From Streptomyces sp. PCS3-D2 (GTDB lineage: Bacteria > Actinomycetota > Actinomycetes > Streptomycetales > Streptomycetaceae), in NCBI RefSeq assembly GCF_000612545.2, contig NZ_CP097800.1, positions 3,449,001 to 3,513,000 on the forward strand: a DNA stretch of 64,000 bases, in the 5' to 3' direction. The notes beneath the pieces are model-generated. The model had not been told where the DNA came from. It worked only from the letters and a program-made list of their open reading frames with translations, and did no database searches. Below are positions 27,639-37,485 of the stretch, piece by piece (the first letter of the stretch is position 1; each line of letters opens with the position of its first letter). The translations under genes and the position numbers were made by a program.

Positions 27639-28460
27639 TCAGGCCGCGCCGCGCTGCAGGGCCTCGCAGACCGCCGTCGACTCCCGCACGCCAAGCTCGA
27701 TCGCACGTCCACAGTGCGCAATCCAGGCCGCCACACCCTCCGGGGTTCCGGAGAGATAGCCCGCGAAGGCGGCCAGATAGGCCTCGGCGCCCTGCTCGGC
27801 GTGACCGACCTCCGCCGGGCAGATCGCCTTGGGGTCCAGGCCGCTGTTGATCAGGACGATGCGCTCGGCCGCGCGCGCGACCAGCCCGTTGTAGGAGCCG
27901 AACGGCCGCAGCGCCAGCAACTCACCGTGCACGACCGCCGCCGTGACCAGGGCCGGGGCCGAACCGCCCGCGATGACGATCCGGGACAGGCCGTCGAGGC
28001 GGCCGGCGACTTCGTCCGCCGTCGGCAGCGGCGCCTCCACCAGCGGCTCGACCACCGACTCGCCGGCGAGGCGCGGGCGGCCCACCACGTCGCCCCCGGC
28101 CGTCGAGCCGACCGCGACGAGATGCAGGCGCGCCAGGACGCGCAGCGGGGACTGGCGCCAGATGCTGAGCAGCTGCCCGGCCTCCGCCGTGAGCCGCAGC
28201 GCGGCCCCCACGGTGAGTGCCTCCGGTTCCGAGCCGAAGTCGGTACGCCGCCGCACCTCTTCCAGAGCCCAGTCCGCGCCGGACAGCGCCGCGCTGCCGC
28301 GGGCGCCGCGCAGGGCGGCCTCCGAGGTGATCTCACCGCTGCGGCGGCGCATCACCCGGTGCCCGTAGACCCGGTCCACGGCCTTGCGTACGGAATCCAC
28401 GGAATCGGCGACACCCGGCAGCCCGGCCAGGGCGGCCAACGGGTCAGAAGCGCTACTCAT
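27639..28460 (-). CDS. Degenerate Fic-domain-like protein (often labelled oxidoreductase)
   Basis: 273 residues. Orthologues in Streptomyces are often labelled oxidoreductase, but no dinucleotide fold is visible. About residues 180-200 read HGELLALRPFGSYNGLVAR, which resembles the Fic motif HPFx(D/E)GNGR with the catalytic histidine replaced (LRPF) and GNGR turned into YNGL. The preceding HxEL..IRPF-like helix also fits Fic proteins. If so, it has probably lost AMP-transfer activity. It is conserved next to the HAD and CooC-like genes; role unknown. Confidence 0.7.
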   Translation of the reverse strand: MSSASDPLAALAGLPGVADSVDSVRKAVDRVYGHRVMRRRSGEITSEAALRGARGSAALSGADWALEEVRRRTDFGSEPEALTVGAALRLTAEAGQLLSIWRQSPLRVLARLHLVAVGSTAGGDVVGRPRLAGESVVEPLVEAPLPTADEVAGRLDGLSRIVIAGGSAPALVTAAVVHGELLALRPFGSYNGLVARAAERIVLINSGLDPKAICPAEVGHAEQGAEAYLAAFAGYLSGTPEGVAAWIAHCGRAIELGVRESTAVCEALQRGAA

Positions 28461-28569
28461 AAGTAGGGAGCCTACGCACTGTGCGGGCGCGACACCGACC
28501 CCTCCTTGGAGTGGTCTTCTTCACTCACCTTGACAACTCAGCGCTACATAGCCGCTACGCTTGGTGAAC

Positions 28570-29628
28570 ATGAAGATCGCTTTCGTGGGAAAGGGCGGCA
28601 GCGGCAAGACCACGCTGTCCTCCCTCTTCATCCGCCACCTCGCCGCCAATGAGGCCCCCGTCGTCGCGGTGGACGCCGACATCAACCAGCACCTGGGCGC
28701 CGCGCTCGGGCTCACCGAGGACGAGGCGGCCTCGCTGCCCGCCCTGGGCGCCCACCTGCCCCTGATCAAGGAGTACCTGCGGGGCTCCAACCCGCGCATC
28801 GCGTCCGCGGAGACGATGATCAAGACCACCCCGCCCGGCCGGGGCTCACGCCTCCTGCGCGTCACCGAGGACAACCCGGTGTACGAGGCCTGCGCGCGAA
28901 CGGTCGTGCTCGACGGCGGGCCCGTACGCCTCATGGCGACGGGGCCGTTCACCGAAGCCGACCTGGGCGTGGCCTGCTACCACTCCAAGGTCGGTGCGGT
29001 CGAGCTCTGCCTCAACCACCTCGTCGACGGGCCCGACGAGTACGTGGTCGTCGACATGACGGCGGGCTCGGACTCCTTCGCCTCGGGCCTGTTCACCCGC
29101 TTCGACATGACCTTCCTGGTCGCCGAGCCAACGCGCAAGGGCGTCTCCGTGTACCGCCAGTACAAGGAGTACGCCCGGGACTTCGGGGTCGCCCTCAAGG
29201 TCGTCGGCAACAAGGTGCAGGGCCCCGAGGACATCGAGTTCCTCCAGGACGAGGTCGGCGAGGACCTACTGGTCACCGTCGGACACTCCGACTGGGTGCG
29301 GGCGATGGAGAAGGGCCGCCCGGCCTCCTTCGAACTGCTGGAGGCGACCAATCGGTTCGCGTTCCAGGCGCTCCAGGACACCGCCGACGACTCCTACGCG
29401 CACCGCGACTGGACCCGGTACACCGAGCAGATGGTGGGCTTCCACCTCAAGAACGCCGAGAGCTGGGGCAACGCCAGGACCGGAGCCGACCTGGCGGAGC
29501 AGGTCGACCCCGGCTTCGTCCTGCGCGAGGGCCTGCGCACCCCCGGCGCGATCGACGGCGGCGCGAGCGCCGAGGAGGTCGTCAGCCCTCGTCACCAGTC
29601 CCCTCGGCCGGCTCCGCAGCCGGCTTGA
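28570..29628 (+). CDS. CooC/ParA-like P-loop ATPase
   Basis: 352 residues. Starts directly with MKIAFVGKGGSGKTT, the deviant Walker A of CooC-type nickel-insertion and ParA/MinD ATPases; then VDADINQHLG (switch I) and VVVDMTAGSD (switch II). CooC proteins deliver metal cofactors, but no CO dehydrogenase gene is nearby, so its client is unknown. The ATG at 28570 sits eight bases after TACGCT, which suggests a leaderless start; TTG/GTG codons 6-9 bases upstream are alternatives. Its 3' end overlaps the convergent lipoprotein gene by 47 bases. Confidence 0.82.
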   Translation: MKIAFVGKGGSGKTTLSSLFIRHLAANEAPVVAVDADINQHLGAALGLTEDEAASLPALGAHLPLIKEYLRGSNPRIASAETMIKTTPPGRGSRLLRVTEDNPVYEACARTVVLDGGPVRLMATGPFTEADLGVACYHSKVGAVELCLNHLVDGPDEYVVVDMTAGSDSFASGLFTRFDMTFLVAEPTRKGVSVYRQYKEYARDFGVALKVVGNKVQGPEDIEFLQDEVGEDLLVTVGHSDWVRAMEKGRPASFELLEATNRFAFQALQDTADDSYAHRDWTRYTEQMVGFHLKNAESWGNARTGADLAEQVDPGFVLREGLRTPGAIDGGASAEEVVSPRHQSPRPAPQPA

Positions 29629-30883
29629 CGCCGGCGGGGGCGGCCGGCGGCGCCGGCGGCCCCACGGTCAGGAACTTCGTCCAGCCCTCCTTCGGCGCCT
29701 CGCCGACGTCGAGGGTGCGCATCCACTCCAAGGCCTTCGGGTCCTGGGCGTCCAACCAGTCCACCAGTTCCCGGAACGGCACGCAGCGGACCTCCTTCTG
29801 CGTGCACATGCCCTTGATCGACTCCTCGACGGCACGCATGTAGGTGCCGCCGTTCCAGGACTCGAAGTGGTTGCCGATGATCAGCGGCGCGCGGTTTCCC
29901 TGGTAGACGCGGTCGAAGGCCTGCCGCAGGCCGTCACGCATCTGGTCGCCCCAGTAGGCATGCTGCGAGGGGTCGCCCTGCGAAGTCGTCCCGGACTGGT
30001 TGACCATGTAGTTGTAGTCCATGCTCAGGGTGTCGAAGGCGCGTCCCGGCATGGGCACCAACTGGAGCGGGATGTCCCAGAGCCCATCGGTCTTCTTGGG
30101 CCAGATCTGCTTGCTGATCCCGCTGGAGTCGTAGCGGAATCCCATGTCCTTCGCAGCCAGCATGAAGTTCTTCTGGCCTTCGAGGCAGGGGGTGCGGGCA
30201 CCGATGAGCTCCTTGTCGTAATCGAAGGGGAGCGCCTCTTCCTTCTTCAGGCCCGCATTGGTCTTCCAGTTCTTGACGAAGGACTTGGCCTGGTCGATCT
30301 CGCTCCTCCACTCCTCCACGGACCACGTCCCGACGCCGCCGTCGGGCCCGCAGAAGTGCCCGTTGAAGTGGGTGCCGATCTCGTTGCCCTCCAGCCAGGC
30401 CGCGCGGACCTGGGCGGCGGTGTCCTTGATGCCCTGGAGGTCGCCGAAGCCGATGTCGGAGCGGCCGGGCGAGTGCTGCGGAGCGGTGTAGAGGAAACGC
30501 TTCTCCTCGGGGAGCATGTACACGCCGCTGAGGAAATACGTCATCCGGGCGTCGTACTTCTTGCCGACCTCGCGAAAGTGCGAGAAGAGCTTCTGACTGT
30601 CCTCGCCGGCCCCGTCCCACGAGAACACCACGAACTGCGGGGGCTTCTCCCCCGGCTTCATCTTCTGGGGCTTCCGCACGTTCGGCTGCGGTCCGGTGTA
30701 CGCGGTCGAGCCGTCACCGATGGGACGGTTGACGCTGCCGGGGGCCTCAGGTGCAGCCTTGAGCGCGTTGGGGCCTCCGGCGGCCGGGCGCTTCGCGGGT
30801 TCCGAGGCGGTGCACCCGGCGACGCCCAGGACCAGCGCCGTGGCGACCAGGCCGCCGGCGATCTTCTTCGTGGCGGCGATCAT
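29582..30883 (-). CDS. Polysaccharide deacetylase-like lipoprotein
   Basis: 433 residues from the ATG at 30883. Lipobox LGVAGC. A NodB-like barrel begins with FVVFSWDGAGED (metal-binding Asp pair region), later GTHFNGHFCG giving an HxxxH metal motif. Such enzymes remove acetyl groups from surface polysaccharide or peptidoglycan. The motif spacing is looser than in classical NodB, so activity is uncertain. Secreted and lipid-anchored. It is convergent with, and overlaps, the CooC-like gene. Confidence 0.78.
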   Translation of the reverse strand: MIAATKKIAGGLVATALVLGVAGCTASEPAKRPAAGGPNALKAAPEAPGSVNRPIGDGSTAYTGPQPNVRKPQKMKPGEKPPQFVVFSWDGAGEDSQKLFSHFREVGKKYDARMTYFLSGVYMLPEEKRFLYTAPQHSPGRSDIGFGDLQGIKDTAAQVRAAWLEGNEIGTHFNGHFCGPDGGVGTWSVEEWRSEIDQAKSFVKNWKTNAGLKKEEALPFDYDKELIGARTPCLEGQKNFMLAAKDMGFRYDSSGISKQIWPKKTDGLWDIPLQLVPMPGRAFDTLSMDYNYMVNQSGTTSQGDPSQHAYWGDQMRDGLRQAFDRVYQGNRAPLIIGNHFESWNGGTYMRAVEESIKGMCTQKEVRCVPFRELVDWLDAQDPKALEWMRTLDVGEAPKEGWTKFLTVGPPAPPAAPAGVKPAAEPAEGTGDEG

Positions 30884-31120
30884 CCGCCCCACCTCTCCCT
30901 CGCTGTTGCATCGCAGGACTTCCGCGCCGCAACGTCCCACGCGGCCCCGGACGAGGAAGGTATGACAAGCCGGACAAAATGCTTAATCACCCATGAGTGC
31001 TAATTCGTAGTCCATTTGCCCGAATTGTTCGCTACTCATCTTTACTCTCCATTACCATCCATTTACTGAGTGTTGAGATTCCCGCCGCTTCACCCCTCAT
31101 CCCCGAGGAGACGGGACCCC

Positions 31121-33613
31121 ATGACAGCCACTTCCCCCACCAGCACACCCCGAGGGGTCCGCAAAGACCTCCCCGCGGACCTCTCCGCCTCCATCACCGT
31201 CTTCCTGATCGCCATCCCGCTCTCCCTCGGCATCGCCCTCGCCACCGGAGCCCCGCTGCAGGCGGGCCTGGTCGCGGCCGCGGTGGGTGGGATCGTCGCC
31301 GGACGCCTGGGCGGCGCCCCCCTCCAGGTCAGCGGGCCGGCCGCCGGACTCACCGTGGTCACCGCCGAGTTGATCCAGCGGTACGGATGGCGCACCACGT
31401 GCGCCATCACCGTGCTCGCCGGTGTCTGTCAGCTCGGCCTCGCCGCCCTGCGCACCGCCCGGTCCGCGCTCATGGTCAGCCCTGCCATCGTGCACGGCAT
31501 GCTCGCGGGCATCGGCGTGACGATCGCACTGGCCCAACTGCACATCGTGCTCGGCGGCACTCCGCAGAGCTCGGCCGTGGCGAACGTCCTCGGCCTGCCT
31601 GCCCAGCTGGCGGACCTGCACCCGGTGGCGCTCGGAGTCAGCGCACTGACCCTGGTCGTCCTGCTCGGCTGGCCGCGGCTGCCCGGGCGGCCGGGCCGTG
31701 CACTGCGCAAGGTGCCGGCCCCCCTCGCCGCCGTCGCCACGGCAACCGCCGTCGCCGCACTGGCCGGGCTCAGCCTGCCTCGGGTGGACCTGCCGTCCTG
31801 GCGCAGCCACGCCCTTCCGGAAATGCCCGAGGGGCCGGTCCTCGGCCTCATCGCCGCCGTACTGACCATCACCCTGGTCGGAAGTGTGGAATCCCTGCTC
31901 TCGGCGGTCGCGACCGACAAGCTGATCGCCTCCGAGCGGGGCACGGACAACCGCCCGCCCCGTGCCGACCTCGACCGGGAACTGCGCGGGCAGGGCGCGG
32001 CGAACATCGTCTCCGGAGCCCTGGGCGGGCTACCCATCACGGGTGTGGCCGTGCGCAGCGTGGCGAACGTCAAGTCCGGCGCGGCCAGCCGGAAGTCCAC
32101 CATGATCCACGGGTGCTGGGTGCTGCTCGCGGCCTTCCTGCTGGTGCCCCTCCTGGACCTGATCCCGCTGGCCACGCTGGCCGCCCTGGTGATGGCGGTG
32201 GGCGTGCAGATGGTCAGCATCACGCACCTGCGCAGCGTCACCCGGCACCGGGAGGCCCTGGTCTACGGGACGACCATTGCGGCCGTGGTGCTCGGTGGGG
32301 TGCTGGAGGGCGTGGCCGTGGGCATCGCGGTCGCCGTGGCCCTGGCCCTGCACCGCCTCGCCCGGACCCGGATCACGCTGGAGCGGCTGGACGGCGGCGC
32401 CCACCAGGTGCGGGCGCACGGCCAGTTGACCTTCCTCGCGGTGCCACGGCTGAGCCGCGTGCTGGGCCAGATCCCGCACGACGCGCACGCCGTGCTCGAG
32501 CTCGACGGCTCCTTCATGGACCACGCGGCCTACGAGACCATCCGGGACTGGCAGCTGTCCCATCTGGCGCACGGCGGAACCCTGGAGGTCACCGGCCGCT
32601 CGGGACAGGCAGCCCGGATCACCGGGGCCGAACAGACCGGGGACGGCGGAGCGCACACGCCCGACGGAGCGGACCGGGCCGACGTCCCGGGCGGGGCGCA
32701 CGCGCCGGACAGCGGCCACGACGTCCGCCACGCCGAGGGCGGCCACCAGGGCGAGCGGTCGCGTCGCGCCCAGCAGCGCGGGACGCACCAGTGCTGCCGT
32801 CCCTGGACCCCCTGGCAGAACCACTGCGACCACCGCGCCGCTTCCACCCGTACCGCCACCACGGCCGCGACGATGGCGGCCGCGGCGGCCACGGACACCG
32901 CGGGCGGTGAGGGGCAGGCCGGGGCGCCGGCGCCCCGGCTGCGCGGCGCGGGCCAACTGGCCAGTGGGATCAGCGCCTTCCACCGCGACACAGCGCCCCA
33001 CGTACGGGACGAGCTGGCCCGGCTGGCCCGCGAGGGGCAGCGGCCCTCGCAGCTGTTCATCACCTGCGCGGACTCCCGGCTGGTGACCAGCATGATCACG
33101 GCGAGCGGCCCGGGAGACCTGTTCACCGTGCGCAACGTCGGCAATCTGGTGCCGCTGCCCGGAGCTGAGTCCACGGACGACTCCGTCGCTGCGGCCATCG
33201 AGTACGCGGTGGACGTGCTGCAGGTGGACAGCATCACGGTCTGCGGGCACTCGGGCTGTGGGGCCATGCAGGCCCTGCTCAGCTCGGCGCCCGGGGTCGC
33301 GATGACTCCGCTGCGCCGCTGGCTGCGGCACGGACTGCCCAGCCTGGCGCGGATGTCCAGCCGCCACCACGCCTGGGCCCGGATCGCCGGCAGGCTCCCC
33401 GCGGACGCGGTGGAGCAGCTGTGCCTGACCAATGTGGTCCAGCAACTGGAACACCTGAGGGCCCACGAGTCGGTGGCCAGGAGGCTCGCGGAGGGCACCC
33501 TGGAGCTGCACGGGATGTACTTCCACGTGGGCGAGGCCCAGGCGTATCTGCTGTCCGAGGGGGATGACTTCTTCGACTGCAGGGTCTTCGACACGGTCGG
33601 CCAGCACGCCTGA
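31121..33613 (+). CDS. SulP-family anion transporter fused to beta-carbonic anhydrase
   Basis: 830 residues. Residues 1-500 form a SulP membrane domain (10-12 spans) plus a STAS-like stretch around LTFLAVPRL..LELDGSFMDHAAYETI. A His/Cys-rich linker (about 515-610) follows, then a beta-class carbonic anhydrase with zinc ligands in ITCADSR and CGHSGCGAM. The fusion couples bicarbonate transport to CO2 hydration; a similar fusion is Rv3273 in M. tuberculosis. The ATG at 31121 has GAGGAG ten bases upstream. The upstream region is comparatively AT-rich and should hold the promoter. Confidence 0.9.
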   Translation: MTATSPTSTPRGVRKDLPADLSASITVFLIAIPLSLGIALATGAPLQAGLVAAAVGGIVAGRLGGAPLQVSGPAAGLTVVTAELIQRYGWRTTCAITVLAGVCQLGLAALRTARSALMVSPAIVHGMLAGIGVTIALAQLHIVLGGTPQSSAVANVLGLPAQLADLHPVALGVSALTLVVLLGWPRLPGRPGRALRKVPAPLAAVATATAVAALAGLSLPRVDLPSWRSHALPEMPEGPVLGLIAAVLTITLVGSVESLLSAVATDKLIASERGTDNRPPRADLDRELRGQGAANIVSGALGGLPITGVAVRSVANVKSGAASRKSTMIHGCWVLLAAFLLVPLLDLIPLATLAALVMAVGVQMVSITHLRSVTRHREALVYGTTIAAVVLGGVLEGVAVGIAVAVALALHRLARTRITLERLDGGAHQVRAHGQLTFLAVPRLSRVLGQIPHDAHAVLELDGSFMDHAAYETIRDWQLSHLAHGGTLEVTGRSGQAARITGAEQTGDGGAHTPDGADRADVPGGAHAPDSGHDVRHAEGGHQGERSRRAQQRGTHQCCRPWTPWQNHCDHRAASTRTATTAATMAAAAATDTAGGEGQAGAPAPRLRGAGQLASGISAFHRDTAPHVRDELARLAREGQRPSQLFITCADSRLVTSMITASGPGDLFTVRNVGNLVPLPGAESTDDSVAAAIEYAVDVLQVDSITVCGHSGCGAMQALLSSAPGVAMTPLRRWLRHGLPSLARMSSRHHAWARIAGRLPADAVEQLCLTNVVQQLEHLRAHESVARRLAEGTLELHGMYFHVGEAQAYLLSEGDDFFDCRVFDTVGQHA

Positions 33614-33716
33614 ACCGATACCCTCCGATATCCGTGCCACCGTTTGGCCCCTTCCCGCACCCTGCAGCGGGGAGGGGCCCTTCGCACGCCGTTCCTGCGC
33701 GGGCCGCCTTCGTGAT

Positions 33717-33732
33717 ATAGGTCTAAACCAAT
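33717..33732. promoter_or_regulatory. DasR-like operator (dre) upstream of acsA
   Basis: ATAGGTCTAAACCAAT matches the core of the GntR-family DasR site (GGTCTAGACC) at nine of ten central bases. It lies 85 bases upstream of the acsA start, overlapping an AT-rich promoter-like stretch. DasR links N-acetylglucosamine supply to metabolism and development. The match is by eye only. Confidence 0.45.
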
Positions 33733-33816
33733 TTCAGGTTACCCCTTGTCACCTGGGCCGCAGACTGATGAGCTATGCCCGGGGACACAACGGACACCCT
33801 GGGAAAGGGAGATGTC

Positions 33817-35775
33817 GTGAGCAATGAGAGCCTGGCCAATCTGCTCAAGGAGGAGCGGCGGTTCGCACCGCCCGCCGATCTGGCCGCCGCCGCCAATGTG
33901 AAAGAGGCTGCGTATGCACAGGCCGACGCGGACCGGCTGGGCTTCTGGGCCGAGCAGGCCCGGCGGCTGACCTGGGCCACCGAGCCGACCGAGACGCTCG
34001 ACTGGACCAACCCGCCCTTCGCGAAGTGGTTCGCCGACGGCAGGCTGAACGTCGCCTACAACTGCGTGGACCGCCACGTGGAGGCCGGCAACGGCGACCG
34101 CGTCGCCATCCACTTCGAGGGCGAGCCCGGCGACAGCCGCGCGATCACCTACGCCGAGCTCAAGGACGAGGTCTCCAGGGCCGCCAACGCCCTCACCGAG
34201 CTGGGCGTCGAGGCCGGCGACCGCGTCGCCATCTACCTCCCGATGATCCCCGAGGCGGTCGTCGCGATGCTCGCGTGCGCCCGCATCGGTGCCGCGCACT
34301 CCGTGGTCTTCGGCGGCTTCTCCGCCGACGCCGTCGCCTCCCGCATCCAGGATGCCGACGCCAAGCTGGTCATCACCGCCGACGGCGGCTACCGCCGCGG
34401 CAAGCCCAGCGCCCTGAAGCCCGCCATCGACGAGGCCGTCGCCAAGTGCCCGCAGGTCGAGCACGTGCTCGTGGTACGGCGCACCGGCCAGGACACCTCC
34501 TTCACCGAGGGCCGCGACGTCTGGTGGCACGATGCGGTCGCCCGCCAGTCCGCCGAGCACACCCCGCAGGCATTCGACGCCGAGCACCCGCTCTTCATCC
34601 TCTACACCTCGGGGACCACGGGTAAGCCGAAGGGCATCCTGCACACCTCCGGCGGCTACCTCACGCAGGCGGCGTACACCCACCACGCGGTCTTCGACCT
34701 GAAGCCGGAGAGCGACGTCTACTGGTGCACGGCCGACATCGGCTGGGTGACTGGGCACTCCTACATCGTCTACGGGCCGCTCGCGAACGGCGCCACGCAG
34801 GTCATGTACGAGGGCACGCCGGACACCCCCCACCAGGGCCGCTTCTGGGAGGTCGTGCAGAAGTACGGCGTCACGATCCTCTACACGGCGCCGACGGCCA
34901 TCCGCACGTTCATGAAGTGGGGCGACGACATCCCCGCGAAGTTCGACCTGTCGAGCCTGCGCGTCCTGGGCTCGGTCGGCGAGCCGATCAACCCCGAGGC
35001 CTGGGTCTGGTACCGCAAGCACATCGGCGGCGACCGGTGCCCGATCGTGGACACCTGGTGGCAGACCGAGACCGGCGCGATGATGATCTCCCCGCTGCCG
35101 GGCGTCACGCACACCAAGCCCGGATCCGCCCAGCGGGCTCTGCCCGGAATCTCCGCCACCGTCGTGGACGACGAGGCGCACGAGGTCCCGAACGGCGGAG
35201 GCGGCTATCTGGTGCTCACCGAGCCGTGGCCGTCGATGCTGCGCACCATCTGGGGCGACGACCAGCGCTTCATCGACACCTACTGGTCGCGCTTCGAGGG
35301 CAAGTACTTCGCGGGCGACGGTGCGAAGAAGGACGACGACGGCGACATCTGGCTGTTGGGCCGGGTGGACGACGTGATGCTGGTCTCCGGTCACAACATC
35401 TCGACCACCGAGGTCGAGTCGGCACTGGTCTCGCACCCGTCGGTCGCCGAGGCGGCCGTGGTGGGCGCCGCCGACGAGACCACCGGCCAGGCCATCGTGG
35501 CCTTCGTCATCCTGCGCGGCAGCGCCTCCGAGACCGGAAGCCTGGTCAGTGACCTGCGCGACCACGTGGGCAGCACGCTCGGCCCGATCGCCAAGCCCAA
35601 GCGGATCCTGCCGGTTCAGGAGCTGCCGAAGACCCGCTCTGGCAAGATCATGCGCCGCCTGCTGCGCGATGTGGCGGAGAACCGCGCCGTCGGCGACGTC
35701 ACCACGCTCGCCGACTCCTCGGTGATGGACCTCATCCAGAGCAAGCTCCCGGCCGCCGCCGGCAGCGAGGACTGA
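33817..35775 (+). CDS. acsA: Acetyl-CoA synthetase
   Basis: 652 residues, the usual size. It activates acetate to acetyl-CoA through acetyl-AMP. The ANL signature is complete: the P-loop-like YTSGTTGKPKG, the WQTETG motif, and the C-terminal acetylatable lysine in KTRSGKIMRR. The start is the GTG at 33817 with GGGAG upstream (SNESLANLLKEERRF), as in relatives; an upstream ATG at 33775 is less likely. Possibly under DasR control. Confidence 0.96.
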   Translation: MSNESLANLLKEERRFAPPADLAAAANVKEAAYAQADADRLGFWAEQARRLTWATEPTETLDWTNPPFAKWFADGRLNVAYNCVDRHVEAGNGDRVAIHFEGEPGDSRAITYAELKDEVSRAANALTELGVEAGDRVAIYLPMIPEAVVAMLACARIGAAHSVVFGGFSADAVASRIQDADAKLVITADGGYRRGKPSALKPAIDEAVAKCPQVEHVLVVRRTGQDTSFTEGRDVWWHDAVARQSAEHTPQAFDAEHPLFILYTSGTTGKPKGILHTSGGYLTQAAYTHHAVFDLKPESDVYWCTADIGWVTGHSYIVYGPLANGATQVMYEGTPDTPHQGRFWEVVQKYGVTILYTAPTAIRTFMKWGDDIPAKFDLSSLRVLGSVGEPINPEAWVWYRKHIGGDRCPIVDTWWQTETGAMMISPLPGVTHTKPGSAQRALPGISATVVDDEAHEVPNGGGGYLVLTEPWPSMLRTIWGDDQRFIDTYWSRFEGKYFAGDGAKKDDDGDIWLLGRVDDVMLVSGHNISTTEVESALVSHPSVAEAAVVGAADETTGQAIVAFVILRGSASETGSLVSDLRDHVGSTLGPIAKPKRILPVQELPKTRSGKIMRRLLRDVAENRAVGDVTTLADSSVMDLIQSKLPAAAGSED

Positions 35776-35870
35776 CCCGGCGACACCGGCGATCCACGCG
35801 GAGACGGGCACTCGGCACGACGCGCCGGGTGCCCGTTTCGCGAATAAAGTAACGATCGCCGGATGCACCG

Positions 35871-35899
35871 TTGCGTACACCCTGTAAAGTGTTTAAGCG
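35871..35899 (+). promoter_or_regulatory. Possible promoter of nhaA
   Basis: TTGCGT (35871), a 17-base spacer, then TAAGCG (35894), in the unusually AT-rich stretch 85-115 bases upstream of the nhaA start. Confidence 0.4.
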
Positions 35900-35984
35900 T
35901 AAAGAAAGACCACAGGGTGCGCCGGGAAGTCTGGTCGGCAACGAGTTCCGCCATGCCGTCCAACCGCCCCCGGAGGTGCCCCCC

Positions 35985-37418
35985 GTGGCCGCGCCCAGCC
36001 CCACCGACCACAAGAGCCGCAAGCTGCTCGGCCGCCTCTCGCTGCCCGAGAGCCGCTTCATCGCCGACGCCCTGCGCGCCGAGACGGTAGGCGGCGTCCT
36101 GCTCCTGGTGGCCGCGATCGCCGCCCTCCTGTGGGCCAACATCCCCGCCGTATCGGACAGCTACGCGAGCGTCCGGTCCTTCCACATCGGACCCGCCTCC
36201 CTCGGCCTGGACCTCTCGCTCCAGCACTGGGCGGCCGACGGCCTCCTCGCCATCTTCTTCTTCGTCGCGGGCATCGAGCTCAAGCGCGAACTCGTCGCGG
36301 GCGACCTGCGCGATCCCAAGGCCGCCGCGCTCCCCGTGATCGCCGCCCTCTGCGGCATGGCCGTGCCGGCGCTGGTCTACGCCCTGGTCAACCTCACGGG
36401 CAACGGCTCGATGGACGGCTGGGCGGTTCCGACGGCCACCGACATCGCCTTCGCGCTCGCCGTCCTCGCCGTCATCGGCACCTCACTGCCCTCGGCCCTG
36501 CGCGCCTTCCTGCTGACCCTCGCCGTCGTCGACGACCTGTTCGCCATCCTGATCATCGCGGTCTTCTTCACCAGCGAGATCAACTTCCTGGCGCTCGGCG
36601 GCGCACTCGTGGGCCTGGCCCTCTTCTGGTTCCTGCTCCGCCGCGACGTCCGGGGCTGGTACGTCTACGTCCCGCTCGCCCTGGTCGTCTGGGGCCTGAT
36701 GTACAACAGCGGCGTGCACGCCACCATCGCCGGCGTCGCCATGGGCCTGATGCTCCGCTGCACCCGTCGGGAAGGCGAGCGAACCTCCCCCGGCGAGCAC
36801 ATCGAGCACCTGGTCCGGCCCGTCTCGGCCGGACTCGCCGTGCCGCTCTTCGCCCTCTTCTCCGCCGGCGTCTCGCTCTCCGACGAGGCCATCGCACAGG
36901 TCTTCACGCGCCCCGAGACCCTCGGCGTGGTCCTCGGCCTCGTCGTCGGAAAGACCGTGGGCATCTTCGGCGGCACCTGGCTGGCCGCCCGCTTCACAAA
37001 GGCCGAGCTGAACGAGGACCTGGCCTGGCCCGACGTACTCGCCGTGGCCACCCTCGCGGGCATCGGCTTCACCGTGTCCCTCCTCATCGGCGAGCTCGCC
37101 TTCGCCGACGACGCGACCCTCGCCGACGAGATCAAGGCCGCCGTCCTGTTCGGCTCCCTCATCTCCGCCGTGATCGCGTGCGTCCTGCTCAAGCTCCGCA
37201 ACCGCCGCTACCGCGCGCTCACCGAGGCCGAGGAGCGCGACGAGGACCACGACGGCATCCCGGACATCTACGAGGAGGACAACCCCGACTACCACCTGCG
37301 GATGGCCAAGATCTACGAGGACCGGGCGGCGGAGCACCGCCGCAAGGCGGAGAAGGCGGCGGCCGCCGCGCTGCGAACCGCGGCCGGGTCCACCACCGAG
37401 GCCGACCGTCCGGCATGA
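35985..37418 (+). CDS. nhaA: NhaA-type Na+/H+ antiporter with EF-hand-like C-terminal tail
   Basis: 477 residues. About 12 membrane helices, with the ion-binding aspartate pair D183-D184 in LAVVDDLFAI and conserved GIELKREL and PTATDIAFAL motifs. It exchanges sodium for protons across the membrane. The GTG at 35985 has GGAGG nine bases upstream. After the last helix comes a charged cytoplasmic tail with D419-E430, whose Asp spacing at positions 1, 3, 5, 9 and Glu at 12 fits a calcium-binding EF-hand loop, then a coiled-coil-like Ala/Lys/Glu end. Confidence 0.94.
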   Translation: MAAPSPTDHKSRKLLGRLSLPESRFIADALRAETVGGVLLLVAAIAALLWANIPAVSDSYASVRSFHIGPASLGLDLSLQHWAADGLLAIFFFVAGIELKRELVAGDLRDPKAAALPVIAALCGMAVPALVYALVNLTGNGSMDGWAVPTATDIAFALAVLAVIGTSLPSALRAFLLTLAVVDDLFAILIIAVFFTSEINFLALGGALVGLALFWFLLRRDVRGWYVYVPLALVVWGLMYNSGVHATIAGVAMGLMLRCTRREGERTSPGEHIEHLVRPVSAGLAVPLFALFSAGVSLSDEAIAQVFTRPETLGVVLGLVVGKTVGIFGGTWLAARFTKAELNEDLAWPDVLAVATLAGIGFTVSLLIGELAFADDATLADEIKAAVLFGSLISAVIACVLLKLRNRRYRALTEAEERDEDHDGIPDIYEEDNPDYHLRMAKIYEDRAAEHRRKAEKAAAAALRTAAGSTTEADRPA

Positions 37419-37485
37419 TCTGAGGGACGACGCAGGGACACGCACGGCGCCGCCGGGTGGCGGACGACGACAGAGGGAGAGAGCG

